Shown: positions 44,575-52,838, counted from the first letter of the stretch. The stretch: 64,000 nt of DNA from an uncultured Oscillospiraceae bacterium (GCA_934569225.1 CAKTKC010000009.1:42326-106325); one strand, 5' to 3'. Notes: generated from the sequence alone by a model not told the origin. A program made the numbers and translations.

Positions 44575-45954
44575 TTACCGGATCCTCGGCAGGGAGGCCG
44601 CGGCCACGGACTGACCCACGCGGCGGGTCTTTTCGTCGGGCAGGGAAACCTCGCACTTCTTCGCAAGCGCGGGATATTCGTCGGCCAGGATCTCGTTGCA
44701 CACCCGCAGGATGGTGTCGCCGCCCTTGCCGGACATGACGCGGCCGAGCATCATCATGTGCTCGATGTCGTAGAACTGGGAGTACAGCACCACGGTATAC
44801 GCCAGGTACGCGCCGATGGTCTCGAAAATGGCCTGGGCTCTGGGGTCGTCCTTCTCCATCAGCGCCTGAACGACCTTCAGCTTCTCCGCTGGGGACAGAG
44901 TTTCGTCCAGCTCGATGCCGGCAGCGGGCGTCAGCTTGATGACCGCGTCCTGGGAGAAATACTTGCAGCCCACGCCGAAGTCTGTCGACCACTCATCCTG
45001 CATGGCGTTCTCGCACAGATCAACAGGGGCGAAAGCCAGCTCATTGATCCAGCCCAGGACGTTCTTATCCTTGTCCACGTAGCCCACGGCCTCGGAGGTA
45101 CCCATGGCGATGCCCATGATGTTGCCCACGCCCAGACCCATGGCGCCCGCCAGCGCGGACACGTCGCCGTCGTTGGCCACCACGATGGGAACGTCGCCGA
45201 TCTCCTTGGCGGCACGGTCGTAAATGGTCTTGACCTTATCCCATTCGGAGCGGGGGACTTTGATGAACAGGGACGCGACCATGGGCGCGTTGCCGATGAA
45301 GGTGCCTGCGGAGGACACGCCGATGGCGTCCACCCGGGGCATTTTGGAAGCGGCGCTCCTGAACGCGGCCACGATGCCGTCAAAATGGTACTGGGGGTCT
45401 GACTGAAGCTTGGGGAACCAGACGACCTCCTCGGAGTAAACGCACTCGCCGTCGATCACGGCGGAAACCTTCCGGTCGGAACCACCGGCGTCGAAGCCGA
45501 TGCGGCAGCCGTCCAGATTGCCGCCGATGGGCTCAGCGACTTCGTTGGCGGCAGGGCAGGCGTCCAGGGGCAAGTCAACGATCTCCAGGTCGCGCTCGTA
45601 GAGCTGGTTGAAGAAGGTAAAGTCAAAATGCCGCTCGCCCTTGGGGTCGTAAGCTTTTTTCAGCCGCTGGGCAAGCTTGCTGCATCCGCAGACGCTCACC
45701 CGGAAGCCGCCGATGGACCACAGCAGGAACTTGACATAGCGTTCTACATAGCGGTAGTCGGCCTCGGCCATCTCAGGTGTACCGTGGATGCAGGTGTGGT
45801 GGACGGAAACGCGCCCCTTGTCCCGCTCAACGGCGATGGCAATAGGCTTCTTCGCGTCCTTCAGGTAGGCGGCGCGCCACACGCCGAAGGGGACAAACTG
45901 CTGATCCAGTTTGGGCGTATGCTTCATGTTGTATTCGATGCCTAGATACTGCAT
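44575..45954 (-). CDS. ROK-family protein (sugar kinase-like)
   Basis: A 459-residue protein. Residues 1-145 are an N-terminal extension not usual for ROK kinases. The actin-like ATPase fold follows: phosphate-1 loop IGFDAGGSDRKVSAVIDGE, VDAIGVSSAGTF, the VVANDGDVSALAGAMGLG segment with the expected catalytic Asp, and GIAMGTSEAVGYV as phosphate 2. The classic ROK zinc motif (CxCGxxGC) is not evident. It may phosphorylate a sugar or be a regulatory or structural homologue; the substrate is unknown. ATG 45954 follows AAGGAGGAATTTTCC. It is monocistronic on the minus strand. Confidence 0.75.
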   Translation of the reverse strand: MQYLGIEYNMKHTPKLDQQFVPFGVWRAAYLKDAKKPIAIAVERDKGRVSVHHTCIHGTPEMAEADYRYVERYVKFLLWSIGGFRVSVCGCSKLAQRLKKAYDPKGERHFDFTFFNQLYERDLEIVDLPLDACPAANEVAEPIGGNLDGCRIGFDAGGSDRKVSAVIDGECVYSEEVVWFPKLQSDPQYHFDGIVAAFRSAASKMPRVDAIGVSSAGTFIGNAPMVASLFIKVPRSEWDKVKTIYDRAAKEIGDVPIVVANDGDVSALAGAMGLGVGNIMGIAMGTSEAVGYVDKDKNVLGWINELAFAPVDLCENAMQDEWSTDFGVGCKYFSQDAVIKLTPAAGIELDETLSPAEKLKVVQALMEKDDPRAQAIFETIGAYLAYTVVLYSQFYDIEHMMMLGRVMSGKGGDTILRVCNEILADEYPALAKKCEVSLPDEKTRRVGQSVAAASLPRIR

Positions 45955-46091
45955 GGAAAATTCCTCCTTATCGTTCTTGGCTTCTATATAATATAAGTAT
46001 AGCATAAATTACCGTCCCGGCTATAGGGATTTCAACATCATTTTTACCAAATCCGCTTTTTTGGGATGCCCGTATCCTCGTGGTACAAATC

Positions 46092-46118
46092 AAGGCCGGT
46101 GCATTGCGCACCGGCCTT
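46092..46118 (-). terminator. Hairpin after the OadB-OadG-like genes
   Basis: An 11-bp stem aaggccggtgc/gcaccggcctt with a 5-nt loop, ten bases past the stop codon; a weak T-run follows on the minus strand. Confidence 0.6.
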
Positions 46119-46128
46119 CCGACTGTCG

Positions 46129-46263
46129 TCATTTGTTCTTGGATGTCAGCGCGTTCAGCAGGCTCACACAGGCGATGATTACGCCTGTCACCAGAAAAAC
46201 GCCCAGCATTCCCGTGCCTACGATGGGCAGAACGTTCGATAGATAATCCACATGCAGTTCCAT
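46129..46263 (-). CDS. 44-residue OadG-like small membrane subunit
   Basis: A tiny protein of 44 residues with a single transmembrane helix (about residues 13-36, MLGVFLVTGVIIACVSLLNA) and a short Lys-rich tail. Its start ATG 46263 has a perfect AGGAGG that lies inside the last codons of the upstream oadB-like gene, only three bases away, which strongly supports real translation. By position and layout it is the gamma-like subunit of a sodium-translocating decarboxylase, which anchors the complex. It is much shorter than typical OadG (80-100 residues), lacking the Pro-rich C-terminal linker. Confidence 0.7.
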   Translation of the reverse strand: MELHVDYLSNVLPIVGTGMLGVFLVTGVIIACVSLLNALTSKNK

Positions 46264-46266
46264 TTT

Positions 46267-47364
46267 TTAACCTCCTACCAGCGCCAGAATCAGGCCGCCC
46301 GCAATGACGGAGGCGATCTGGCCGGAAACGTTGACTCCGGCGGCGTGCATCAGCAGGAAATTCTGCTTATCCTCCGCCAGACCCATTTTATGCACCACAC
46401 GGGCGGACATGGGGAAGGCCGAAATTCCCGCCGCACCGATCATGGGGTTGATTTTTTCCTTCAGGAACAGATTCATCAGCTTTGCGATCATCACGCCGCC
46501 CACGGTGTCCATCACGAAGGCGACCAGCCCCAGCCCCAGAATCAGCAGCGTCTCCACCCGCAGGAACTCCGCCGCGTTCATCCGGGAAGCAATGGTCAGT
46601 CCCAGCAGGATGGTGATCAGGTTCGCCAGCACATTCTGCGCCGTCTCCGACAGGGAATTCAGCACGCCGCACTCCCGGATCAGATTTCCGAACATGAGAA
46701 ATCCGATCAGCGCCACGGCCTGGGGCGCGACGAGACCCACGATGACCGTCACCGCAATGGGGAACAGGATTTTCGTGGTCTTGGAGACGGGGCGGCCCTT
46801 GTAGGTCATTCTGATCTTCCGCTCCGCCTGGGTGGTACACAGCCGGATCACCGGCGGCTGCACCATCGGCACCAGCGCCATGTAGGAATAGGCCGCCACC
46901 ATAATGGCCGCCGTGTAGCTGGAGCCCAGCTGCTGTGCGACGAAAATGGACGTGGGGCCGTCCGCCGCACCGATGATGGCGATGGAGGCCGCGTCGTTGA
47001 GTTCAAATCCCAGCAGGGACGCCAGCCCCAGGGTGAAGAAAATACCAAACTGCGCCGCCGCGCCGAAGATCATCAGCTTGGGATTTGCCAGCAGCGGCTG
47101 GAAATCGATCATCGCGCCGATGCCGATGAACAGCAGCAGCGGGAACAGCTCATGCCCCGCAATACCCAGCTCAAACAGGTGGGCAATGACCTCCGCCGCG
47201 CCGGAATTGGGCAGGTTTACCAGAATCGCGCCGAAGCCCATAGGCAGCAGCAGCGACGGTTCCATCTCCTTGACGATGGCAAGATAGATCAGCACGCCGC
47301 CGATGAGCCACATCAGCACCTGCTGCCAGGTGAGAAACGTAAGGTTTTCAACAAGTACTTCCAT
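46267..47364 (-). CDS. Sodium-translocating decarboxylase beta subunit (OadB-like)
   Basis: A 365-residue polytopic membrane protein of the OAD_beta family. Seen: VKEMEPSLLLPMGFGAILVNLP, FIGIGAMIDFQPLLANPK, the key loop GAADGPTSIFVAQQLG with the conserved Asp of the Na+ and carboxy-group pathway, SYMALVPMVQPP, and NPMIGAAGISAFPMSARVV. The subunit couples decarboxylation of a carboxybiotin-bound group to Na+ export. The alpha (carboxyltransferase) and biotin carrier genes are not next to it, so the substrate (oxaloacetate, methylmalonyl-CoA or glutaconyl-CoA) cannot be told. The next gene is the small gamma-like subunit. Confidence 0.92.
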   Translation of the reverse strand: MEVLVENLTFLTWQQVLMWLIGGVLIYLAIVKEMEPSLLLPMGFGAILVNLPNSGAAEVIAHLFELGIAGHELFPLLLFIGIGAMIDFQPLLANPKLMIFGAAAQFGIFFTLGLASLLGFELNDAASIAIIGAADGPTSIFVAQQLGSSYTAAIMVAAYSYMALVPMVQPPVIRLCTTQAERKIRMTYKGRPVSKTTKILFPIAVTVIVGLVAPQAVALIGFLMFGNLIRECGVLNSLSETAQNVLANLITILLGLTIASRMNAAEFLRVETLLILGLGLVAFVMDTVGGVMIAKLMNLFLKEKINPMIGAAGISAFPMSARVVHKMGLAEDKQNFLLMHAAGVNVSGQIASVIAGGLILALVGG

Positions 47365-47480
47365 AAATAACTCCTTTGATAATGATCAGGCGATGTCCGC
47401 GCCGTGATCGCTGCCTGAACTGGGCTTCATTATAATGTACCGGCGGCAAAAATGGGGTAAAAATTTGCCGGGCACAGAAA

Positions 47481-47523
47481 AGCTCTCCGAAAAGGCCGCT
47501 GCGGCTTCTTCGGAGAGCTTTCT
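47481..47523 (-). terminator. Terminator of the two-component operon
   Basis: The stem agctctccgaa/ttcggagagct with an inner GCCGCTGCGGC hairpin ends just before the response-regulator stop codon at 47532. On the minus strand it is followed by TTTTCTG. Confidence 0.75.
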
Positions 47524-47531
47524 ATGTAATG

Positions 47532-48230
47532 TTATTCGTCGGCGATGCGGTAGCCCACGCCCAGTTCGTTGATGACGTACCGGCTGTCCCCCGGGCGGCA
47601 GCCCAGCTTCTTGCGGATGTTCGCCATGTTCACCTGTAATTTTTTCACGCTCCCGTCGTCCATGCTGCCCCAGACGGAGCGGATGATGGTGGCGTAGGTC
47701 AGCACCTTGCCTGTGTGCTGGCTCAGAAGCGCCAGAATGTTGTATTCCGTCTGGGTCAGGTGAACCGGGGTTCCTCCTACGCTCACCTGCCGCCGGTCGT
47801 AGTCGATGACCAGATCGTCCACGGTGAACAGGTTGGAGGGTTCGACCCGCGTCCGGTTCCGGCTGGCGCGAAGCGCCGCCCGCACCCGCGCCAGCAGCTC
47901 CGCCGTCCCGAAGGGCTTGGTTATGTAGTCGTTTGCGCCTAAGTCCAGGGCGGAAACCTTGTCGTTTTCCTCCGTCCGGGCGGACAGGACGATGATGGGC
48001 ACCGTGCTGAAAAGCCGCACCTGCCGGATGAATTCACCGCCGTCCATGTCCGGAAGCCCTAAGTCCAGCACCACCAGATCCGGGGTGTAGGAGGAAAAAA
48101 TCAGCAGTCCCTGACGGCACCGTTCGGCAGTCAGCACCTGATAGCCGTTGGTTTCCAGAATCGTCTGGACGAAGCCCAGAATGCTCTGGTCGTCCTCCAC
48201 AATGAGTACCTTATATTTGTTATTCCCCAT
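47532..48230 (-). CDS. OmpR/KdpE-type response regulator
   Basis: A 232-residue regulator. The receiver domain (1-120) has Glu-Asp-Asp at VEDDQS, the phosphorylation site Asp in VVLDLGLPDMDG, Ser/Thr in VLSARTE and Lys in YITKPFGTAEL. The winged-helix DNA-binding domain (135-230) has LTQTEYNILALLSQHTGKVLTY and VNMANIRKKLG. It is closest in style to KdpE, the potassium-limitation regulator. It overlaps the kinase gene by 11 bases. No kdpFABC genes are in the window. Confidence 0.88.
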   Translation of the reverse strand: MGNNKYKVLIVEDDQSILGFVQTILETNGYQVLTAERCRQGLLIFSSYTPDLVVLDLGLPDMDGGEFIRQVRLFSTVPIIVLSARTEENDKVSALDLGANDYITKPFGTAELLARVRAALRASRNRTRVEPSNLFTVDDLVIDYDRRQVSVGGTPVHLTQTEYNILALLSQHTGKVLTYATIIRSVWGSMDDGSVKKLQVNMANIRKKLGCRPGDSRYVINELGVGYRIADE

Positions 48231-49281
48231 TTTCGTCCTCCATTTTCAGACGGAAGCCCACTTCGGTTCCGCCGCCGGCCCGTTTGTTCGCCCAGATCTC
48301 GCCGCCATGGGCTTTGATAATGGCGCTGCATACGCTCAGGCCGATGCCCATGCTGCTGCGGCTCTGGTCTGTGGGCATTTCGCTGCCCAGCATTCCCGTA
48401 AACAGCTTGGAGCGCTTTTCCTCCGGAATGCCGCAGCCGTCGTCTTCTACATAAAAATACGCCCAGAGACCCTTGACCTCCACCCTAAGCCAGAGATTTT
48501 TCATGCCCTTGGCGTGGAACACCGCGTTTTCCAGCAGATTCATCAGCACCTGAGAGATCAGCATGGCGTCCATGGGAATGCTGACGAATTCATCCGGAAT
48601 CTCCACATGAACCTCCGTGTCCGGATAGTGCTTGCGGAATTTCACCAGTACCGCATCGATCAGCTCCTCCAGAACGGTGTCGTTCTTGGAAAGGCGGACG
48701 GTGGAGGTATCCACGCGGGTTACGGACAGCAGGTTCTCCACCATCCGCACCAGCCATTGGGCGTCGGCGCAGACGTCCGACAATAGCTTCATGTGGGTCT
48801 GCCGGGGAAGGGCGTCGTAATTTTCCAGCATGGCAGAGCAGGCACCGTAAATGGAGGTCAGGGGCGTGCGCAGGTCGTGGGATACCGCCCGCAGGAGATT
48901 GCCCCGCATCCGCTCCTTTTCCGCCTCGGCCTTCATCTGCTCCTGACGCTTGATCTGGGTGGTCATGGCGCTGGTCATGATGGACACCATCAGCATCACC
49001 ACGGCGGAGGCCAGACATTCCGGCCGGATCAGGTCGAATGCCCAGTAAGGGTATGTAAAGGCATAATTCACGGCCATGACGCTGACCAGGGAGGAAACGA
49101 TCCCCCAGAAATACCCCTGCGTCCGCCAGGCAATCAGGAACACGCCCAGCACGAAAATCATGGGCGTCACGGACGGAATGCTGAACCACTGGAGCAGAAC
49201 CAGATTCAGGGCAAATGCCGTCACCAGAATGACCGCCGCGTAGGCGAAGTCCAGAAAAACGCGCTTGTGCTGCTTCATCAT
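48220..49281 (-). CDS. DUF4118 sensor histidine kinase (KdpD C-terminal type)
   Basis: A 353-residue membrane kinase. Residues 10-105 are a four-helix DUF4118 module as in KdpD. HisKA follows with the phospho-acceptor His in AVSHDLRTPLTS, then an HATPase_c domain with the N box LLENAVFHAKGM, DDGCGIPEE and GIGLSVCSAIIKAHGG. The N-terminal KdpD and Usp domains of full-length KdpD (about 900 residues) are missing. It is paired with the KdpE-like regulator. ATG 49281 is used; GTG 49287 and ATG 49278 are alternatives around GAGG. Confidence 0.87.
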   Translation of the reverse strand: MMKQHKRVFLDFAYAAVILVTAFALNLVLLQWFSIPSVTPMIFVLGVFLIAWRTQGYFWGIVSSLVSVMAVNYAFTYPYWAFDLIRPECLASAVVMLMVSIMTSAMTTQIKRQEQMKAEAEKERMRGNLLRAVSHDLRTPLTSIYGACSAMLENYDALPRQTHMKLLSDVCADAQWLVRMVENLLSVTRVDTSTVRLSKNDTVLEELIDAVLVKFRKHYPDTEVHVEIPDEFVSIPMDAMLISQVLMNLLENAVFHAKGMKNLWLRVEVKGLWAYFYVEDDGCGIPEEKRSKLFTGMLGSEMPTDQSRSSMGIGLSVCSAIIKAHGGEIWANKRAGGGTEVGFRLKMEDENGE

Positions 49282-49390
49282 GTTCACCTCGTCTGCCTAT
49301 TATAGCATTTTCTGTCGGAAAAACATACCCCGAATCGGGAAAAGTTTGCTTCGGCGGCAAAAGTTCGGTAAAGAAACTGTTCCGGTTCTT

Positions 49391-49427
49391 TGCCAGCTCT
49401 CGCCGATTTAATCAGAGCTTCCCAAGT
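49391..49427. repeat. Fragment of family A palindrome
   Basis: About 37 bases (gccagctctcgccgatttaa and following TCAGAGCTTCC) match one end of the family A elements at 30213-30371 and 34534-34751. The other arm is missing, so this is a truncated copy. It lies just upstream of the promoter of the XRE-like gene. Confidence 0.65.
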
Positions 49428-49433
49428 ACCCCA

Positions 49434-49462
49434 TTGACAAACGCCGCCGTCTTTCCTAAAAT
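49434..49462 (+). promoter_or_regulatory. Promoter of the XRE-like gene
   Basis: TTGACA (49434-49439), a 17-bp spacer and TAAAAT (49457-49462), giving a leader of about 20 nt. Confidence 0.8.
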
Positions 49463-49489
49463 GACAGAAAAGGGCAAGGAGGCCGCGCC

Positions 49490-49999
49490 ATGGGAAGAGC
49501 GTCTACGAAAAGCAACAAGAACCGCTACCAGCTCGTCCGGGAGGAACTGGGGCTTTCCAGAGAGAAAGCCAGCGAGCTTCTGGAAGCCGTCACGCCGGAG
49601 CGCATCGAGAAGATCGAAAGCGGAAAGTCCCTCCCCCACCCCGACGAGGTGCTGACCATGGCGGCCAGATACCGCCGTCCCTCCCTGTGCAATTACTACT
49701 GCTCCAACCAGTGCCCCATCGGGCAGGCGTATGTGCCGGAGATCGAGATGAAGGAGCTGTCCGCCATCGTGCTGGAGATGCTGGCGTCCCTGAACTGCGT
49801 CAACCGGGAAAAGGAGCGCCTGATCGAAATCACGGCGGACGGCAAAATCGAGGGGGACGAAATTGATGATTTCATCCGGATTCAGGAGGAATTGGAGAAA
49901 ATTTCCATAACGGTGGAAACGCTCCAGCTCTGGGCGGAGAAAATGCTGGCAAACGGCGTCATCGACCCGGAGGAATACCGGGCGAGAAAGCAGAAATGA
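49490..49999 (+). CDS. XRE-like helix-turn-helix protein with Cys cluster
   Basis: A 169-residue protein. Residues 12-60 form an XRE-type HTH (LVREELGLSREKASELLEAV, then ERIEKIESGKSLPHPDEVL). A short cysteine cluster follows, CNYYCSNQCPIG (residues 65-76), which could bind a metal. The C-terminal half (80-160) is a long helical region rich in Glu/Leu, possibly a dimerisation coiled coil. I recall this arrangement from clostridial regulators with no assigned function. ATG 49490 follows AAGGAGG by seven bases. It is a single gene followed by repeats. Confidence 0.75.
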   Translation: MGRASTKSNKNRYQLVREELGLSREKASELLEAVTPERIEKIESGKSLPHPDEVLTMAARYRRPSLCNYYCSNQCPIGQAYVPEIEMKELSAIVLEMLASLNCVNREKERLIEITADGKIEGDEIDDFIRIQEELEKISITVETLQLWAEKMLANGVIDPEEYRARKQK

Positions 50000-50047
50000 G
50001 CGGCGGAAGATTGAATAGGTGGTCGTGAAACGGCCGATGGAGCGCCT

Positions 50048-50075
50048 CTTGGCTCCCCCTTTGGGGGAGCTCAGT
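50048..50075. repeat. Family C repeat fragment left of the family B insertion
   Basis: cttggctccccctttggggg (50048-50067) and the following agct repeat the start of the family C element at 50276. The copy is cut after 24-28 bases where the family B unit begins, so family B seems to have inserted into, or beside, a family C copy. Confidence 0.6.
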
Positions 50076-50275
50076 CTGTCAAAAAAGGCCGTTGGCCTTT
50101 TTTGACAAGAGGATTGCAGTCTGCCGCGCGCACTTCTTGTCCGCCTTTGGCGGACAATTCGCACACTTGCAGCCTGTAAGGTATTTTCTGCCAGGTACAC
50201 GCCCCGGCAGAAAATGATCTGACTTTATTTGCCGCCTGCGGGCGGCAAACTCTGCAAGGCTTTTTTGACACGCTG
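50076..50275 (+). repeat. Structured repeat, family B, copy 2
   Basis: A 200-nt unit aligned end to end with the reverse complement of 30571-30771. The four stems are conserved with changed bases: GTCAAAAAAGGCC/GGCCTTTTTTGAC, TTGTCCGCC/GGCGGACAA, ATTTTCTGCC/GGCAGAAAAT and TTTGCCGCC/GGGCGGCAAA. Unpaired blocks are identical in both copies. No open frame of note. Confidence 0.8.
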
Positions 50276-50396
50276 GGCTCCCCCTTTGGGGGAGCTGTCA
50301 CCGAAGGTGACTGAGAGGGTCTTGCACCCTGGTATACCCTCTCCGTCCTCGCTACGCTCGGCCACCTCTCCCATAGGGAGAGGCAAGGGGTGCAGT
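50276..50396. repeat. MITE-like repeat, family C, copy 2
   Basis: A compact copy without the internal insert of 44278-44573: GGCTCCCCCTTTGGGGGAGC, the stem GTCACCGAAGGTGAC, AGAGGGTCTTGCACCCTGG, GGTATACCCTCTCCG, then the far end CCTCTCCCATAGGGAGAGG. The stems show paired differences from copy 1 (ggctctccc versus ggctccccc). No gene is present between 50000 and 50623. Confidence 0.8.
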
Positions 50397-50563
50397 TCAT
50401 TATCCCGCTGCACTCCGCCCATTTCCCTCCGCCGCTATTTTTCTTCCGGAGTGGAAATAGCCCCGCCTATTTTGCCGCGGCAGCCATGGACTTATCATTG
50501 CGCCGGGGGTATAATAAGGATGTAAACAGACATCACGGCAAAGGGCGCACCCCGGAAAGTCTG

Positions 50564-50592
50564 TTGACACTGCATTGTATCTCTGGTACAAT
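50564..50592 (+). promoter_or_regulatory. Promoter of the NfeD-SPFH operon
   Basis: TTGACA (50564-50569), a 17-bp spacer and TACAAT (50587-50592), about 25 bases before the NfeD start. Confidence 0.85.
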
Positions 50593-50623
50593 GAAGGTAC
50601 TATTCTGGAAAGGAGATTACGAC

Positions 50624-51076
50624 ATGAAATCGGCTGCTTTTTTCTGGCTGGTGCTGCTGGTGGTGTTCCTGATCGCCGAGGCGGCCTGCCCCATTCATTT
50701 GGTTTCCATATGGTTTGCGCTGGGTGCGCTGATCGCGCTGCTGTGCGCCGCCCTGGGCGCTCCCGTGTGGCTCCAGATCACCCTGTTCGTGGTGGTGTCC
50801 GGCGTTCTGCTGGCGCTTCTGTGGCCGCTGGCAAAGAAATTCCTGAATCCCCAGGTCACGGCCACCAATGTAGACTCCGTCATCGGCTCCGTCGGGCTTG
50901 TCACCGCGGCCATCGACAATGTGGAGGCACAGGGTCAGGTGAAGCTGGGCGGCATGGAGTGGACGGCCAGAAGCACCTCCGGCGACCCCATCGGCGTGGG
51001 AACCGAAGTCCGGGTGGACAGAGTGGAAGGCGTGAAGGTTTACGTGACAGCAGTGGAAGCCGCCGTCACCGTCTGA
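50624..51076 (+). CDS. NfeD-family membrane protein (short form)
   Basis: A 150-residue protein with two or three N-terminal helices (about 5-75) and a C-terminal OB-fold (NfeD-like) domain, SVIGSVGLVTAAIDNVEAQGQVKLGGMEWTA being split by the usual Gly turns. The short form lacks the ClpP-like protease domain. NfeD proteins partner with SPFH/stomatin proteins in membrane microdomains; the next gene encodes one. ATG 50624 follows AAGGAGATTACGAC. Confidence 0.88.
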   Translation: MKSAAFFWLVLLVVFLIAEAACPIHLVSIWFALGALIALLCAALGAPVWLQITLFVVVSGVLLALLWPLAKKFLNPQVTATNVDSVIGSVGLVTAAIDNVEAQGQVKLGGMEWTARSTSGDPIGVGTEVRVDRVEGVKVYVTAVEAAVTV

Positions 51077-51118
51077 GATCGTTAAGAAGAGAATCAATCA
51101 TTACATGGAGGTTTTACT

Positions 51119-52003
51119 ATGGGTTTTGTGATTTTAGCCATCATCGTGATCGCGTTTATCATTGTCATCACCAACATTTCCGTTGTCCAGCAGTCCCGGG
51201 CTTACGTCATCGAGCGTCTTGGCGCGTTCCACAGCGTGTGGGGCGTGGGTATGCACTTCAAGGTCCCCTTCATTGACCGCATTGCCCGCCGGGTCAGCCT
51301 GAAGGAGCAGGTTCTGGACTATCCCCCTCAGCCCGTTATCACCAAGGATAACGTCACCATGCAGATCGATACCGTCGTGTATTTCCAGATCACCGACCCC
51401 AAGCTGTACGCCTACGGCGTGGAGCAGCCCATGGCGGCCATGGAGACCCTGACGGCTACCACCCTGCGTAACATCATCGGCGATCTGGAGCTGGATCAGA
51501 CCCTGACCTCCCGGGACGTGGTCAACACCAAAATGCGCGCCATTCTGGACGAGGCCACCGATCCCTGGGGCATCAAGGTCAACCGCGTGGAGCTGAAGAA
51601 CATCCTGCCGCCCCAGGACATCCAGAACTCCATGGAGAAGCAGATGAAGGCCGAGCGTGACCGCCGTCAGGCGATCCTCCAGGCAGAAGGCCAGAAGAAG
51701 TCCGCCATCCTCATCGCCGAAGGCGAAAAGGAATCCGCCATTCTCCGCGCCGACGCCGAGAAGCAGGCCGCCATTCTGAAGGCCGAGGGCGAAGCCGAAG
51801 CCATCCGCAAGGTGCAGCAGGCGCTTGCCGATTCTCTGGAAATGCTGAACAAGTCCGCCCCCAGCGATCAGGTCATCAAGCTGAAGTCCATTGAGGCCAT
51901 GCAGAAGGTCGCCGACGGCAAGGCCACCAAGATCATCATTCCCTCCGAGATGCAGGGTCTGGTGGGTCTGGCAAACGGCATTGTGGAAGGCACGAAGGAG
52001 TAA
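51119..52003 (+). CDS. SPFH/Band 7 (stomatin/QmcA-like) protein
   Basis: A 294-residue membrane protein. Residues 2-22 form an N-terminal helix, followed by a Band 7/SPFH domain (QSRAYVIERLGAFHSVWGVG, then DTVVYFQITDPKLYAYGVEQ) and a long coiled coil (about 185-255) rich in Ala/Glu/Lys with repeated AEGEKESAILRADAEKQAA-like units. Stomatins form ring-like oligomers that organise membrane domains and proteases. It forms a pair with the NfeD gene, the classic arrangement, and is preceded by TGGAGG. Confidence 0.93.
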   Translation: MGFVILAIIVIAFIIVITNISVVQQSRAYVIERLGAFHSVWGVGMHFKVPFIDRIARRVSLKEQVLDYPPQPVITKDNVTMQIDTVVYFQITDPKLYAYGVEQPMAAMETLTATTLRNIIGDLELDQTLTSRDVVNTKMRAILDEATDPWGIKVNRVELKNILPPQDIQNSMEKQMKAERDRRQAILQAEGQKKSAILIAEGEKESAILRADAEKQAAILKAEGEAEAIRKVQQALADSLEMLNKSAPSDQVIKLKSIEAMQKVADGKATKIIIPSEMQGLVGLANGIVEGTKE

Positions 52004-52006
52004 GCC

Positions 52007-52201
52007 ATGGCAAGGCAGAGCGACCGTTTCGTGAAGATCTACTCTCAGGGCAGCTTCACCACGCTGCAGATCTGGGTGGACAGGGAGACCGGCGTGAATT
52101 ATCTGTGGCAATCCAGCGGCTACGGCGGCGGGCTGACGCCCCTGCTCAAGCCCGACGGAACACCCGTCGTGACGCCGCTCCCCCCCGAATACGACAAATA
52201 A
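52007..52201 (+). CDS. DUF6440-like small protein
   Basis: A 64-residue soluble protein. The pattern VDRETGVNYLWQSSGYGGGL followed by TPLLKPDGTPV fits DUF6440, a family of small clostridial proteins of unknown function. It starts three bases after the SPFH stop and is probably co-expressed. It has no membrane helix. Confidence 0.75.
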   Translation: MARQSDRFVKIYSQGSFTTLQIWVDRETGVNYLWQSSGYGGGLTPLLKPDGTPVVTPLPPEYDK

Positions 52202-52242
52202 CCGGCATGCCCCCGCCCAGAAGGACGGGGGCATATTCGCTC

Positions 52243-52632
52243 TTATACACCCAGCACCTTGCTGAGCCGCCAGTCCAGCCACCGGTACAGCCCCATGGCC
52301 ATCAGGGCGACCGGAATCCACAGCAGGGTAAAGGCAGGGCATATCTGCCCCAGGAAGTTTCCGGGGAGGCCGCGGTAGTCCCAGACCTGATACCGCCGGT
52401 TCACCAGCAGCCCTGCCGCCAGCTCCACCATGGTGATGATCCCCGCGCCTATAACCGCCCGAAGCGGCCAGGGCAGGACGGGCTGTACCTGCCCCAGCTT
52501 CCCGATGAGCAGGAAGCACACCCCGCCAGCCGCGAACATGCTGATGTGGCTATACCCCCGCCAGAGCAGTTCCAGCCCCATATAAGCGCCGCCGCCGATG
52601 CAGAAAAGCAGACATTTCTTGAGAAAAGCCAT
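52243..52632 (-). CDS. Putative ABC-transporter type IV family membrane protein
   Basis: A 129-residue protein with four predicted helices. The motif QVWDYRGLPGNFLGQICPAF is the signature of PF06541 (putative ABC-transporter type IV), small membrane proteins of unproven transport role. It is convergent with the DUF6440 gene. Its ribosome-binding site is TCCGAGGTGAAAATAC before ATG 52632. Confidence 0.8.
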   Translation of the reverse strand: MAFLKKCLLFCIGGGAYMGLELLWRGYSHISMFAAGGVCFLLIGKLGQVQPVLPWPLRAVIGAGIITMVELAAGLLVNRRYQVWDYRGLPGNFLGQICPAFTLLWIPVALMAMGLYRWLDWRLSKVLGV

Positions 52633-52691
52633 GTATTTTCACCTCGGAGGAAGTATTGCCAAAAATTCCGCCAAAAAAACGAAAAAATGTC

Positions 52692-52720
52692 TTGACAATG
52701 ACCGCTTGTTCGGATACAAT
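52692..52720 (+). promoter_or_regulatory. Promoter of the tRNA-Met/tRNA-Glu pair
   Basis: TTGACA (52692-52697), a 17-bp spacer and TACAAT (52715-52720), about 40 bases before tRNA-Met. Confidence 0.85.
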
Positions 52721-52762
52721 AATGAAGCTGATTTCGGCGGTGCCGAAATCCTTTGACCACAT

Positions 52763-52838
52763 GGCGGCATAACTCAGTTGGTAGAGTAGCCGGTTCATAC
52801 CCGGTATGTCATCTGTTCGAATCAGATTGCCGCTACCA
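52763..52838 (+). tRNA. tRNA-Met (anticodon CAT)
   Basis: Full cloverleaf with acceptor GGCGGCA/TGCCGCT, anticodon loop TTCATAC, T loop TTCGAAT and encoded CCA. The first acceptor pair is a G-U wobble, and there is no initiator-type GGG/CCC anticodon stem (here GCCGG/CCGGT), so it is an elongator Met or an Ile2-type tRNA. Confidence 0.93.
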
